Of a stretch of DNA of 64,000 bases, positions 1 through 8,832 are shown piece by piece. Within the stretch, counting starts at the first letter, position 1, and every line of letters begins with the position of its first letter. The stretch is taken from positions 1-64,000 of the forward strand of contig JAKURD010000006.1 of assembly GCA_022450045.1 (NCBI GenBank), written 5' to 3'. Position numbers and translations under genes: made by a program. The notes beneath the pieces are model-generated. The model was not told where the DNA came from. It saw nothing but the letters and a program-made list of their open reading frames with translations, and made no database searches. Origin of the DNA: Gracilimonas sp. Lineage in GTDB: Bacteria > Bacteroidota > Rhodothermia > Balneolales > Balneolaceae.

Positions 1-180
1 CTCGATGATTTGCTTCAGTCGGCAACCTCGGTGCCATTGCGGGCCGGCTCGCTTACCGGACTGCTCGGTATCGCCATTGAATGGGGATTTACTAATGCTC
101 TTAATATTGGAGGAGGTATGTACCTGACAATAGTTTTTCTGATTGTAATTTTGAAAGTTGGCAAGGAATCTTCAGATTAG
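1..180 (+). CDS. C-terminal end of a membrane protein (partial)
   Basis: The first frame is open from the window edge to a TAG at 178-180, giving 59 residues with no visible start. The tail holds one or two hydrophobic stretches, the last being about 15 residues rich in Leu, Ile and Val just before a short charged end (KVGKESSD). This fits the last membrane segments of a transporter or other inner-membrane protein. The family cannot be told from this fragment. It lies 43 bases upstream of the APC permease on the same strand. Confidence 0.6.
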   Translation, partial: LDDLLQSATSVPLRAGSLTGLLGIAIEWGFTNALNIGGGMYLTIVFLIVILKVGKESSD

Positions 181-223
181 TAGAAACACGTAGAACCCAC
201 AAAACTTATTTAACCTATTTCAA

Positions 224-1573
224 ATGATAAATGCACAAAAAGGCAATGAAAAACTTTCTCTGATTGGTTCTGTTTCACTCGGAACAGGAGTGATGATAGG
301 TGCCGGAATCTTTGTTCTAATGGGGCAAATAGCTGAATTAGTTGGTGACTTGTTTCCAATAGCATTTATCGCCGGTGCGGTTGTAGTAGGCTTTAGTTCG
401 TATTCTTACGTGAAATTTTCAAATGCCTACCCTTCATCTGGTGGTGTAGCAAAGTTTTTGACAAAGTCTTATGGCCCCGGCACAGCTACCGGATTATTTT
501 CATTATTAATGTACGTATCTATGGTAGTTTCTGAGAGTCTGGTTGCCGGAACTTTTGGAGCCTATACACTACGGTTGTTCCCGGAACAATATGCTGGTTA
601 TGCTCCTGCTCTTGCTGTTGGGCTTATCACAGTAGCCTATATTGTTAACATACTCGGCAATAAAGTAATTGGAAGTACAGCAACCATTACGGCTGTGATA
701 AAAGTTTTGGGAATTTCCTTGTTGGCCATTGCGGGTCTGGCAGCTTCCGGCTTTGCAGACATTACTGGAAATTACATACCTCAGACCGGGGAAAGTTTAC
801 CCAAAGGGTTCGGCTTTATTGGCGCACTTGCGTTAGCAATTCTGGCTTACAAAGGTTTCACTACTATTACCAATCAAGGGGATGATATTCAAAATCCACA
901 CAAAAACGTTGGTCGGTCAATCATTATTTCAATCGTTATTTGCACACTTATTTATGTGGCTCTTGCTTTATCAGTAGCCGGGGGGTTAAGTATTCCTGAA
1001 ATTATCAAGGCAAAGGATTATGCCCTTGCAGCTGCTGCAAAACCTATTTTTGGTGACTGGGGAACATGGATTACAATCGGTATTGCTATAGTCGCTACCG
1101 TTTCAGGGGTGATAGCCAGCGTATTTTCTGCTTCAAGATTATTAGCAATGCTGAGTAGTATGAAACAAGTCCCAAGTTTGAGCATAATTGAGAAGTTAAA
1201 AAATCCAGCTCTGCTTTTAACCGTTTCACTTGCCATTCTACTCACGGTATTCTTCAACCTAACCCGAATCGCTTCAATTGGAGCAATCTTTTATCTGATA
1301 ATGGATATCGCTATTCACTGGGGCCTTTTCCGGTATCTAAGAGAAGAGGTAAAATTCAATCCTGTTATTCCTTTAATCGCTATAATTATGGATATCGCTA
1401 TACTTTCCGCCTTTCTTTATATCAGATATTTAAACGATCCTTTTGTATTGATTGTAGCGTTTGCAGCAATAGTTCTTATTATGATTGCCGAACGTCTTTT
1501 TATGATATCCCATACGGATAAAGATGGTGTAATGCATATGGGCATGAAAGACGATAAAAATACAATGAGATAA
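224..1573 (+). CDS. APC-family amino acid permease
   Basis: This 449-residue polytopic inner-membrane protein has the first-helix signature of the APC superfamily: a glycine-rich unwound segment (GTGVMIGAGIFVLMG, residues about 20-34) that binds the substrate's amino and carboxyl groups. About twelve hydrophobic segments follow and the length is normal. The C-terminus is short, cytoplasmic and Met/Asp rich (MHMGMKDDKNTMR), so some metal-related use is possible but unproven. The likely role is proton-coupled amino acid or amine uptake; the substrate cannot be read from sequence. The stop codon abuts the left end of a dispersed repeat, so the native 3' end may have been altered by that insertion. 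Confidence 0.85.
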   Translation: MINAQKGNEKLSLIGSVSLGTGVMIGAGIFVLMGQIAELVGDLFPIAFIAGAVVVGFSSYSYVKFSNAYPSSGGVAKFLTKSYGPGTATGLFSLLMYVSMVVSESLVAGTFGAYTLRLFPEQYAGYAPALAVGLITVAYIVNILGNKVIGSTATITAVIKVLGISLLAIAGLAASGFADITGNYIPQTGESLPKGFGFIGALALAILAYKGFTTITNQGDDIQNPHKNVGRSIIISIVICTLIYVALALSVAGGLSIPEIIKAKDYALAAAAKPIFGDWGTWITIGIAIVATVSGVIASVFSASRLLAMLSSMKQVPSLSIIEKLKNPALLLTVSLAILLTVFFNLTRIASIGAIFYLIMDIAIHWGLFRYLREEVKFNPVIPLIAIIMDIAILSAFLYIRYLNDPFVLIVAFAAIVLIMIAERLFMISHTDKDGVMHMGMKDDKNTMR

Positions 1574-1963
1574 TTAACGTCAGTTCGAGATAAGAACTAA
1601 TGTTGAGTAACCTATGAAATGTCGGCAAGGGGTTGCAACCTCTTGTCGCAGATTACACTTCCACTCCCATAGCCTAATTACATTATGTACCTATTCCTTG
1701 TTCGGATTGGCAACAGGTAACCACCAGCTGCTATTCTCCCCGGCAACTGAACATGAACATGACACTAAGTTAAAAGGATAAAAATGGATGCTTGTGGTTA
1801 TTCCTGTGGAAACGGGAATCTAATGGCTGCTATTCATTCAGCATTCGATTTCTAACAAAGCATAAGGTTTCGGGCATCACCGACAAAGATGTCGGGACAG
1901 GTTCGCTGCGAAATGACCAGTCAACGTGTTCAACCAATGGTCTTCATATCTAATTCACGTTAA
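1574..1963 (+). repeat. Dispersed intergenic repeat, copy 1 (about 390 bp)
   Basis: The element starts with TTAACGTCAGTTCGAGATAAG immediately after the permease stop and ends with an inverted counterpart (TAATTCACGTTAA, 1951-1963). Its second half, from AAGTTAAAAGGATAAAAATGG (about 1773) onward, is nearly the same as the copy at 17535-17730 and as the reverse complement of the copy at 59014-59348. The first half (1604-1770) is not shared with the other copies. I see no ORF. Similarity at the right side continues for about 10 bases past the inverted end. Confidence 0.75.
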
Positions 1964-2044
1964 TTAGTATTGGCTGAGTTAACCCACACACCATTCTTAC
2001 TGCTCGGGTATAGATTATTTAGATATGAAATCCTTTCATTGTAA

Positions 2045-2184
2045 GAGGGCTTTGCAAAACCGCTCTTTTGTTCCATCTCTGCTTTTTCGTGAATTCAAAA
2101 TCCTCATTTTATAGTTATAAGATCCGGTTTTGAATTCGCTCGGGCTTTGACCTTGACCAAAATCCCTGGTTCTGCAAAGCCCTC
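2045..2184. mobile_element. MITE-like element, 140 bp, with 5-bp target duplication
   Basis: The 17-bp terminal inverted repeats GAGGGCTTTGCAAAACC (2045-2061) and its complement at 2168-2184 match at 16 of 17 positions. The element is flanked by a perfect direct repeat TGTAA (2040-2044 and 2185-2189), as left by a DDE transposase. It has no coding capacity. It is probably a deletion derivative of an insertion sequence whose transposase is elsewhere in the genome. The rest of 1964-2275 holds nothing I can name apart from the leader of the next gene. Confidence 0.8.
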
Positions 2185-2275
2185 TGTAAATATTTCTCGG
2201 ATTAATAGATCCCATTTAAGGTTGCGTTAAGGTAACGGGTGTTATCATTGAGTAGAAACTTGAAAAAGATACTTA

Positions 2276-5023
2276 ATGAAAAACGAATTATCATCTATAA
2301 CGGAGAGACCAATGGTTAAAGATGTTGTTTGCGGAATGGAAGTAAATAGTCCTTCTCCCTGGCAAAGTATATACCAAGGCAAAACCTTCGAATTCTGCTC
2401 GGAAAACTGCAAAACAAAATTTGATGAGAATCCAGAAAAGTATGTTGCCAGGCATCAGGATTCTCCGGCTACCTACCAAATAACGACAAATGGTATTGAA
2501 AAAATTCAATTGCCTATTGTAGATATGCATTGTGCTTCCTGTGCGACAACAATTGAAAAAGAACTCCGGAAATTGCCGGGCATTAAGAAAGCAGTCGTTA
2601 ATGGTGCTACCGAAAACGCCTATGTTGAATATGAACGTTCTGAGGTTTCTGTTTCGAAAATAATTGATTCTATTAAAAAATCAGGTTATAGAACCGGGTA
2701 TGCGAAGTTACGGCTTCATATTTCCGGAATGCACTGCAATTCATGTGTGTCGCAAATTGAGGAGGAACTTGAAGGTACTTCGGGCATACTCAGTGCGAGC
2801 ATAGACCTTGGGACTGAGGCAGCCCTTGTAAAATATATCCCCTCAAAAGTTGATTATCCTGCTCTTAAAAACATTATTGAGCGAATGGGATATCAGGTAT
2901 CTGAAATTTCTCGCGAAAAAGATGATGCCAGTAAAGCTCCCACAAACACTGTTCAGGTCGCAACCGAGCGAGATAATAGTGAACCGATCGACGAAAATGA
3001 ACAAGCACGGAACAGAGAATATAAATCTCTGATGTGGAAATTTATTTTTTCAGCAGTTATCTCGATACCGGTTATGATTTTCAGCTATCCTGATTTCCTG
3101 GGGCTGCCGGAGCAGTTCCAGCGGGGTACTGACCTACTGTATTGGATCTGGTTCTCCATGGGTGTGATAACGTTGCCGGTTATGTTTTGGGCAGGTTCCC
3201 ATTTCTATACCGGCGCATGGGCGGCCTTTAAAAACCGGTCGGCCAACATGCATACCCTCATCGCGGTGGGTATTACGGCAGCTTGGCTCTATTCTACGAT
3301 AGCCGTACTGTTTCCGGAAATATTTCCCACCGAAAGCCTGGCCGAAGTCTTTTATGATGTAACGGCTGTGGTGGTTGCTTTAGTAGATCTTGGACTTGCT
3401 CTTGAGATTAAAGCTAAAGGACGAAGTTCAGAAGCCATCAAAAAACTAATGGGGCTACAGGCCAAAACTGCACGGGTGGTGCGAAATGGTAAAGAGATAG
3501 ATATCCCGGTAGAAGAAGTAGTTTTGGACGATATAATCGTGGTTCGTCCTGGTGAAAAGATACCGGTAGACGGCGAAATCGTGGAGGGTTCCTCCGCTAT
3601 TGACGAATCTATGATTACCGGAGAATCCATTCCGGTTGAAAAATATGCCGGCGATGAAGTAATTGGAGCCACCATCAATAAAACCGGATCCTTTAAGTTT
3701 AAAGCAACTAAAATTGGTAAGGATACCGCCCTTTCACAGATTGTACAGATGGTGGAAGAAGCTCAAAGCTCTAAACCACCCATCCAGCGGGTAGTGGATA
3801 AAGTTTCCGGATACTTCGTTCCAGCTGTAATTATATTGGCAATTGCCTCTTTCGTAGTCTGGTATCTTATAGGACCTGCCCCGGCACTAATTTATGCCTT
3901 GGTTGTGGCCGTTACGGTACTGATCATTGCCTGCCCTTGTGCGCTGGGCTTGGCAACGCCAATTTCATTGATGGTAGGCGTAGGTAAAGGGGCCGAAAAC
4001 GGAATTCTGATCCGTAGTGGGGAGGCTCTTGAAACTGCCCAGAAACTCGATGCGATTGTCCTGGACAAAACAGGAACGATTACTGAAGGGAAACCCTCAC
4101 TGACCGACATCATTACGGTTAATGACTTCACCGAAGATCAGGTGCTGTCATGGAGCGCCAGCGTGGAACGTGCCTCCGAGCATCCGCTGGGCGAAGCCAT
4201 CATTAGGGGTGCTGAAGATCGTAGCATAACCCTTTCCGATCCTAAAAACTTTAACGCCATACCCGGTCACGGTGTAGAAGCCGAAGTGGACGGCCACAAG
4301 GTACTGCTCGGTAATATAAAAATGATGTATGAAAACCAGATCGACACCGGCAGCCTGCAAGATGAAAGTGCAACCCTGGCAGACGACGGAAAGACACCAA
4401 TGTTTGTGGCTGTGGACGGTAAATCCGCTGGAATCGTGGCCGTAGCTGACACAGTAAAAGCCGATTCCAAGGAGGCCATCGCCCAACTGAAGAAGATGGG
4501 GCTGGAGGTCGTCATGATTACCGGCGACAACCAACGAACTGCAAATGCTATTGCTAAACAAGTAGGTGTAGATCGCGTGATGGCAGAAGTGCTGCCCGAA
4601 GATAAAGCGCTAAACGTGCAGAAACTCCAAAATGAAGGTAAGCGGGTAGCTATGGTAGGTGACGGCATCAATGATGCACCCGCACTGGCCCAGGCCGATA
4701 TAGGACTGGCCATCGGCACTGGAACCGACGTGGCCATAGAGGCTTCAGACATCACGCTGATCAAAGGCAGCCTGAAAGGTGTGGTGCTGGCGATCCAGCT
4801 TTCCAAGGCGACGATGAGAAATATCAAACAGAACCTGTTTGGAGCCTTTGCCTATAACACGGCTGGTTTGCCGGTTGCCGCAGGGTTGTTGTATCCGTTC
4901 TTTGGTATCCTGCTTTCTCCATTGATTGCCGCCGCCGCAATGGCATTTAGTTCTGTAACAGTAGTTACCAATGCTAATCGGCTGCGCAAGTTCCAACCAA
5001 AATTTTCAAAAGCTAATAAATAA
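2276..5023 (+). CDS. copA: Copper-exporting P1B-type ATPase with YHS and two HMA domains
   Basis: This 915-residue ATPase exports Cu(I) (or Ag(I)) from the cytoplasm. In order it has a YHS domain (residues about 15-57), HMA domain 1 with CxxC at 86/89, HMA domain 2 with CxxC at 154/157, the actuator TGES (448-451), the membrane metal motif CPC (553-555), the phosphorylation site DKTGT (597-601), SEHPL (634-638) and the hinge GDGIND (795-800). The last helices carry YN with a downstream Pro and MAxSS, the pattern of copper-specific P1B-1 pumps. An internal ATG at 2312 follows GGAGAG at 2302 and could be the true start, giving 903 residues. It is first in a same-strand copper cluster, 18 bases before the cupredoxin gene. 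No regulator gene is visible nearby. Confidence 0.95.
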   Translation: MKNELSSITERPMVKDVVCGMEVNSPSPWQSIYQGKTFEFCSENCKTKFDENPEKYVARHQDSPATYQITTNGIEKIQLPIVDMHCASCATTIEKELRKLPGIKKAVVNGATENAYVEYERSEVSVSKIIDSIKKSGYRTGYAKLRLHISGMHCNSCVSQIEEELEGTSGILSASIDLGTEAALVKYIPSKVDYPALKNIIERMGYQVSEISREKDDASKAPTNTVQVATERDNSEPIDENEQARNREYKSLMWKFIFSAVISIPVMIFSYPDFLGLPEQFQRGTDLLYWIWFSMGVITLPVMFWAGSHFYTGAWAAFKNRSANMHTLIAVGITAAWLYSTIAVLFPEIFPTESLAEVFYDVTAVVVALVDLGLALEIKAKGRSSEAIKKLMGLQAKTARVVRNGKEIDIPVEEVVLDDIIVVRPGEKIPVDGEIVEGSSAIDESMITGESIPVEKYAGDEVIGATINKTGSFKFKATKIGKDTALSQIVQMVEEAQSSKPPIQRVVDKVSGYFVPAVIILAIASFVVWYLIGPAPALIYALVVAVTVLIIACPCALGLATPISLMVGVGKGAENGILIRSGEALETAQKLDAIVLDKTGTITEGKPSLTDIITVNDFTEDQVLSWSASVERASEHPLGEAIIRGAEDRSITLSDPKNFNAIPGHGVEAEVDGHKVLLGNIKMMYENQIDTGSLQDESATLADDGKTPMFVAVDGKSAGIVAVADTVKADSKEAIAQLKKMGLEVVMITGDNQRTANAIAKQVGVDRVMAEVLPEDKALNVQKLQNEGKRVAMVGDGINDAPALAQADIGLAIGTGTDVAIEASDITLIKGSLKGVVLAIQLSKATMRNIKQNLFGAFAYNTAGLPVAAGLLYPFFGILLSPLIAAAAMAFSSVTVVTNANRLRKFQPKFSKANK

Positions 5024-5041
5024 ACTTAAAAGGAGATTATC

Positions 5042-5419
5042 ATGACACTTGATGAAATTTTTGTATTAATCGGTGGAATCCTGCTTATCGCACTTGTTGT
5101 ATGGTATTTCTGGTTTTCCAGCTCGGAGGGTACCCGTGTTCAAAGCGGTACAGGTGGGTTGCAGGAAGCCCTGATTAAAGTAAAGGGTGGTTACAGTCCC
5201 AACATTATAGTTGTAGAAGCCGGTAAGCCGGTGAGGCTGAATTTCCTTCGCGAAGAAACGGCCGCCTGCTCCGAGCAGGTGATCTTTCCGGACTTCGGCA
5301 AACAAGCTACGCTGACTCCACATAAAACCATTCCGGTGGAATTTACACCAGATGCACCCGGTGAATACGAATTTCAATGTGCGATGGGTATGCTGCAAGG
5401 TAAACTTATCGTTGAATAA
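5042..5419 (+). CDS. Membrane-anchored cupredoxin-like protein
   Basis: The protein has 125 residues: an N-terminal hydrophobic anchor (about 6-25) and then a cupredoxin (Cupredoxin_1-like) beta-sandwich. The pattern ACSEQ...TPHKTIP...GEYEFQCAMGM contains the Cys, His, Cys and Met residues expected to hold copper on the periplasmic face. A good ribosome site (AAAGGAG) lies just before the ATG. It follows copA by 18 bases and precedes the YHS genes, so a periplasmic copper acceptor or buffer for the ATPase is the natural reading. Redox activity is not established. Confidence 0.85.
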   Translation: MTLDEIFVLIGGILLIALVVWYFWFSSSEGTRVQSGTGGLQEALIKVKGGYSPNIIVVEAGKPVRLNFLREETAACSEQVIFPDFGKQATLTPHKTIPVEFTPDAPGEYEFQCAMGMLQGKLIVE

Positions 5420-5455
5420 AATCATAAATCATCAATCAATAACATGGAGGATACC

Positions 5456-5638
5456 ATGAAAACACAAAATAACTGCCCTGTAATGGGACACGAAATCGAA
5501 GATATATCAACCGCACCCAGCAGTGAGTACAAGGGAACAACTTATTACTTCTGCTGCGAAAATTGCAAAACATCATTTGATGAAAATCCCGCCGATTTTA
5601 TAGGAAGCAACGGTGGCCACCATCATCATCATCACTAA
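5456..5638 (+). CDS. Small YHS-domain protein with natural C-terminal hexahistidine
   Basis: I start this at 5456 rather than the in-frame ATG at 5444, because GGAGG (5446-5450) sits five bases upstream of 5456. The 60-residue product is a single YHS domain (CPVMGHEIED ... YYFCCENCKTSFDENP) very like the one at the N-terminus of CopA, followed by a run of six histidines at the extreme C-terminus. The Cys residues and His run suggest metal binding in the cytoplasm, perhaps as a copper donor or sink for CopA. The function is inferred from domain and context only. Confidence 0.85.
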   Translation: MKTQNNCPVMGHEIEDISTAPSSEYKGTTYYFCCENCKTSFDENPADFIGSNGGHHHHHH

Positions 5639-5719
5639 GTACAATAATCAATAAATAACTCCCCTGCCTTTGGATCTATGAGGTCGGTAATCTTTGGGCA
5701 GGGATTTAATTTTTGCAAT

Positions 5720-5923
5720 ATGGAACATCTTAATCTAAACAAAGAGTGTGTAGTAACCGGAAAAGAGGTAATAGACCCTCAAAGCTCTCCCAAAAGTAGT
5801 GTCAATGGCAACACATGGGCGTTCTGCACAACTACCTGTAAAGAAATTTTTGACCGGGACTTGGTTAAGTTTGCCGTTAAGCGCTATTCGACAAGTGCTC
5901 ACTTCGGTCGTTCTTTGCATTGA
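5720..5923 (+). CDS. Small YHS-like protein
   Basis: This is the second of three consecutive small YHS-type genes. The longer frame opens at 5678, but its first 14 residues do not resemble a YHS protein, and the ATG at 5720 places the domain start (CVVTGKEVIDP) 9 residues in, as in its neighbours. The 67-residue product keeps WAFCTTTCKEIFDRD, matching the FCxxxC core of the family, and ends in a basic tail with three histidines. Probably a metal-binding accessory of the copper cluster. Confidence 0.7.
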   Translation: MEHLNLNKECVVTGKEVIDPQSSPKSSVNGNTWAFCTTTCKEIFDRDLVKFAVKRYSTSAHFGRSLH

Positions 5924-5954
5924 CTTTTAACATTTTAAAAATAAGAGGTTTGTT

Positions 5955-6131
5955 ATGTCACGTCATGTAATCTGTCCCGTAAGCGGGCTATCTGTAGAAA
6001 GCCCAGATGATTCTCAATATTTAGAATATGAAGGAATGCAGCTTTTCTTCTGCTGCATATCTTGTGAAGATAACTTCTTAAAAGATCCAGACTATTATCT
6101 GGCTGGCAATGGTAGCTACCATTTATCCTAA
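5955..6131 (+). CDS. Small YHS-like protein, third in the array (58 aa)
   Basis: A short ATG-to-TAA frame of 58 residues begins MSRHVICPVSGLSVES and contains LFFCCISCEDNFLKDPDYY. This has the same spacing of CPV, FCCxxC and DP as the YHS protein at 5456-5638. An AAGAGG motif lies about eight bases upstream of the ATG. The domain match and same-strand placement make it a real gene despite its size. It lacks the polyhistidine tail of the first paralogue. Confidence 0.75.
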   Translation: MSRHVICPVSGLSVESPDDSQYLEYEGMQLFFCCISCEDNFLKDPDYYLAGNGSYHLS

Positions 6132-6252
6132 TATTTATACCCCGAAAACCCTATGCATGTAGCCCTGATCCGGCTGTGTGCATTTTATGACAATGATATA
6201 CCGAATCAATAAAAATAATTTTGATAATTCTTTAACCTTATCGGAGGTTGGT

Positions 6253-7401
6253 ATGAAAAAGGAACACATACATATAATTGGAGCTGGCCCTGGAGGTTTA
6301 GTTGCGGCTATCAATTTAGCCCAGGCCGGATACCCGGTTACTGTTTACGAAATGTACTATGAGGTCGGCAAACGCTTTAATCATGATTTCCAAGGTATCG
6401 AAAACTGGTCAACCGAAGAAGATGCACAAGAATTTTTAAAGCATATAGGAATTTCCACAAATTTTCGTTTTGTACCATTTGGTAAGGGAGATTTCTTTAA
6501 TCCTGCCAGCCAAAAATATAATTTTAAGATGTCACGTCCGCTCTTTTATTTGATTGAGCGAGGTTCTAACGAGTGGAGCTTGGATCAAGGGTTAAGGCGG
6601 CAAGCAGAAGAAGCAGGAGTTCATTTTGAATGGGGAACGAAAATAACCAAGGTGCCTGAAAACGGCAGGGTAATAATAAGCACCGGTCCAAAAGGAGCTG
6701 ATGCCATTGCGAAAGGAATCATTTTTTCAACGACTCATAAAAATTACTATGCGGCATTTCTTGGAGATGATATTGCTCCGCAAGGATACGCTTATTTACT
6801 GGTTCATGAGGGTAAAGCTACATTTGCGACTTGTTTGTTTGAAAAATTTCCAAAGTCCTTTCATTATTTTGAAAAGGCTTTAGAGGTAATGAAAAAGCAA
6901 GTAAAGATTGATATACAGGATTCAAAATATTTTGGCGGTTATGTCAATTTCTCGCTAAATCAAACGCTGGTTAAAAACAAGCGCATCTATTATGTGGGAG
7001 AAAGTGCGGGGTTCCAGGATTTTCTGTTTGGCTTCGGTATGCGCTATGCTATGCACTCGGGGTACCTGGCGGCTAAAAGCATTATGGAGAATCTTTCTTA
7101 CCCGGATTTGTGCAAAGAGTATATTATACCGAAGATGGAAACTTCGCTGGCCAACCGTTGGCTGTTTACCCGGCTGGAGGACTTGGGATATACCATTATG
7201 CTAGACCGTTTGGCAGGAAAAAACGATATTATTCCCCTCCTGCAAACGCAGTATAACCCAAGCTGGTATAAAAAGGTTGTTTTTCCGGTCGCCAAACGAG
7301 CCTTTAAAAACCGGCTGGAAGACAAACAGTGTATGCACGAAGACTGCTCCTGTGTATGGTGCAAGCATGGAGAGCACGCCTACGGCGAAGTGGAGTGCTA
7401 A
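6253..7401 (+). CDS. FAD-dependent oxidoreductase with Cys-rich tail
   Basis: The start at 6253 is chosen because GGAGG (6243-6247) lies five bases ahead and the dinucleotide-binding fold follows directly (HIIGAGPGGLVAAINLAQAG). The longer frame from 6178 adds 25 unrelated residues. The 382-residue protein resembles geranylgeranyl-reductase-like or NAD(P)/FAD-dependent reductases, with a second flavin-contact motif near YYVGESAGFQDFLFGFG. The C-terminus is unusual: about 20 residues with five cysteines and two histidines (CMHEDCSCVWCKHGEH), which looks like a metal or Fe-S site. It sits between the YHS genes and the lgt paralogue, 30 bases before the latter. The substrate is unknown. Confidence 0.8.
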   Translation: MKKEHIHIIGAGPGGLVAAINLAQAGYPVTVYEMYYEVGKRFNHDFQGIENWSTEEDAQEFLKHIGISTNFRFVPFGKGDFFNPASQKYNFKMSRPLFYLIERGSNEWSLDQGLRRQAEEAGVHFEWGTKITKVPENGRVIISTGPKGADAIAKGIIFSTTHKNYYAAFLGDDIAPQGYAYLLVHEGKATFATCLFEKFPKSFHYFEKALEVMKKQVKIDIQDSKYFGGYVNFSLNQTLVKNKRIYYVGESAGFQDFLFGFGMRYAMHSGYLAAKSIMENLSYPDLCKEYIIPKMETSLANRWLFTRLEDLGYTIMLDRLAGKNDIIPLLQTQYNPSWYKKVVFPVAKRAFKNRLEDKQCMHEDCSCVWCKHGEHAYGEVEC

Positions 7402-7431
7402 ACTATAAAACCAATCTAATTTTTTCACATC

Positions 7432-8223
7432 ATGCTTCCAATCCTTTTTGAAATCGGTCCCCTAACCATTCACACAGTCAGCTTGTTTCACACCGGCGGG
7501 ATTCTTATTGGAATATGGTGGCTTTACCGTCAGTCCCAAAAAAATCACTTCGATCCCCAGAAAATACTGGATCTGGCTGTCATCGTTGTCCTCTGGGCCA
7601 TTATTGGCGCGCGGCTGTTCTCCATCCTGTTCGATGGCAGCCTGCAGTGGTACCTGCAAAACCCATTGAAAATGCTGATGCTCTGGAACGGGGGATTTAC
7701 CTTTTACGGTGGGTTCCTTTTCGGACTTGGAGCCGGGATTTGGTATGTGCGCAAACACAAGATGGATATGTGGCAAATAGGTGATATGGCGGCTCCCGGC
7801 CTAGCTCTGGGCATCGCCTTTGGACGGCTGGGCTGCTTCTTTTCCGGCGACAGCTTTGGCAAACCGACCGATTTACCTTGGGCCGTTACCTTTACCGACC
7901 CGCTGTCTATGGCGCCGACGGGCATCCCGCTACACCCCACTCAGATCTATTCCACCCTCGTATTGCTGGTGGTATTTGGCGTCCTTCTCTGGTGGCAGAA
8001 GCGTCAGCGCTTTAAGGGAGAGCTGTTTCTGGCCTTTATCATGCTGTATGCGCTCGTACGATCGTTTGTAGAAATATTCCGAAACGACCCGCGCGGGGTG
8101 TATCTGGAGGGGCTTATTTCCACCTCGCAGATTATCAGCCTGCTGGTAGTGATTCCGGCCCTGTGGCTGTTTTTCAAAAAGCTACGGCAATACAAAAGGT
8201 TGAGGGTTGAAACTTCGCAATAG
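7432..8223 (+). CDS. lgt: Prolipoprotein diacylglyceryl transferase (Lgt) paralogue
   Basis: Lgt transfers diacylglycerol from phosphatidylglycerol to the lipobox cysteine of prelipoproteins. The 263-residue polytopic protein has the family order: GGFTFYGG (about 85-92), GRLGCFFSGDSFGKP (about 127-142, holding the essential Arg) and the late RSFVEIFRNDPRG segment with a second conserved Arg. The usual Asn after GRxx is Cys here, a variant I believe occurs in other Lgt homologues. Its position directly after the FAD reductase in a copper cluster suggests an accessory Lgt rather than the sole housekeeping one; whether another copy exists cannot be seen here. Confidence 0.9.
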   Translation: MLPILFEIGPLTIHTVSLFHTGGILIGIWWLYRQSQKNHFDPQKILDLAVIVVLWAIIGARLFSILFDGSLQWYLQNPLKMLMLWNGGFTFYGGFLFGLGAGIWYVRKHKMDMWQIGDMAAPGLALGIAFGRLGCFFSGDSFGKPTDLPWAVTFTDPLSMAPTGIPLHPTQIYSTLVLLVVFGVLLWWQKRQRFKGELFLAFIMLYALVRSFVEIFRNDPRGVYLEGLISTSQIISLLVVIPALWLFFKKLRQYKRLRVETSQ

Positions 8224-8261
8224 TGGAATTTTTACGCTAATTAAATCAAAAAGACTCTGTT

Positions 8262-8483
8262 ATGTCAACGTTATTCTGGTTTATTCTGATCACGGCTTTT
8301 ATGTTTTTCATGCACCGCGGGCGCGGCTCAATGGGAGGGTGTGGTGGCGGGCATTCGCATGGTTCACACAATCGCAATGCACCGGATGCAGGAAGAAATA
8401 TCCGTCCCGGTCTCAATCTTGAAACAATACCGGAAGCGGATTATGAAGAGGTGAAAGAAGAACCTGAAAAGGAAATCCACTAG
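8262..8483 (+). CDS. Small Gly/His-rich membrane protein (DUF2933-like)
   Basis: The 73-residue protein has one N-terminal membrane segment (FWFILITAFMFFM), a Gly/Cys/His-rich stretch (GGCGGGHSHGSH) and an acidic tail ending EVKEEPEKEIH. This layout resembles DUF2933 proteins found in heavy-metal resistance clusters, but I assign it by composition and context rather than a firm motif. It closes the copper cluster, 38 bases after lgt. An overlapping frame at 8207-8422 is judged a shadow. Confidence 0.65.
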   Translation: MSTLFWFILITAFMFFMHRGRGSMGGCGGGHSHGSHNRNAPDAGRNIRPGLNLETIPEADYEEVKEEPEKEIH

Positions 8484-8832
8484 CCGAATGATGCAGTAAA
8501 ATAGTTACGTTTTATTCTGAAGAATAACGTTCAGAACACTTTTCAATTTGTTGCTGCCTAACATTTACCTTAAAATGCAGTCCGATCTTTGGCTGCCGCC
8601 TGCTGCAGCCCTTCGATTACTGTACTATATTTTGACTATGGTGAGTAAATGGAAGAATTAGACGGTAATTACTTTCTCAATTTACGTCCAATTTAAGGTG
8701 TGATACCTATCTTTAAGAAAGCATAAGGGCTGTACGCATAGCTTGTTTATGCAACTGTGAGAAAATTGGCGCTCCAATAAACTGAGAGCCAATTACAGTA
8801 AAATTTAAACATAAACTATTAAGGTAAATATT
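8484..8832. other. Intergenic stretch, 349 bp
   Basis: No ORF, repeat copy or RNA gene is recognised. The only structure is a short perfect hairpin, TTATTCT-GA-AGAATAA at 8512-8527, about 30 bases after the DUF2933-like gene. It could end that transcript but lacks a U tract. The SDR promoter presumably lies in the AT-rich last 100 bases. Confidence 0.4.

Noticed and set aside
2312..2314. Treating the internal ATG as the certain copA start
   Set aside because: The GGAGAG spacing is suggestive, but this lineage uses Shine-Dalgarno weakly, so both starts are left open.
4148..4996. Several minus-strand frames of 80-190 residues opposite copA
   Set aside because: They are shadows of copA codon usage in a GC-richer gene; none has motifs or ribosome sites.
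8512..8527. Rho-independent terminator after the DUF2933-like gene
   Set aside because: The 7-bp stem is AT-rich and has no T tract, so it is not called as a terminator.
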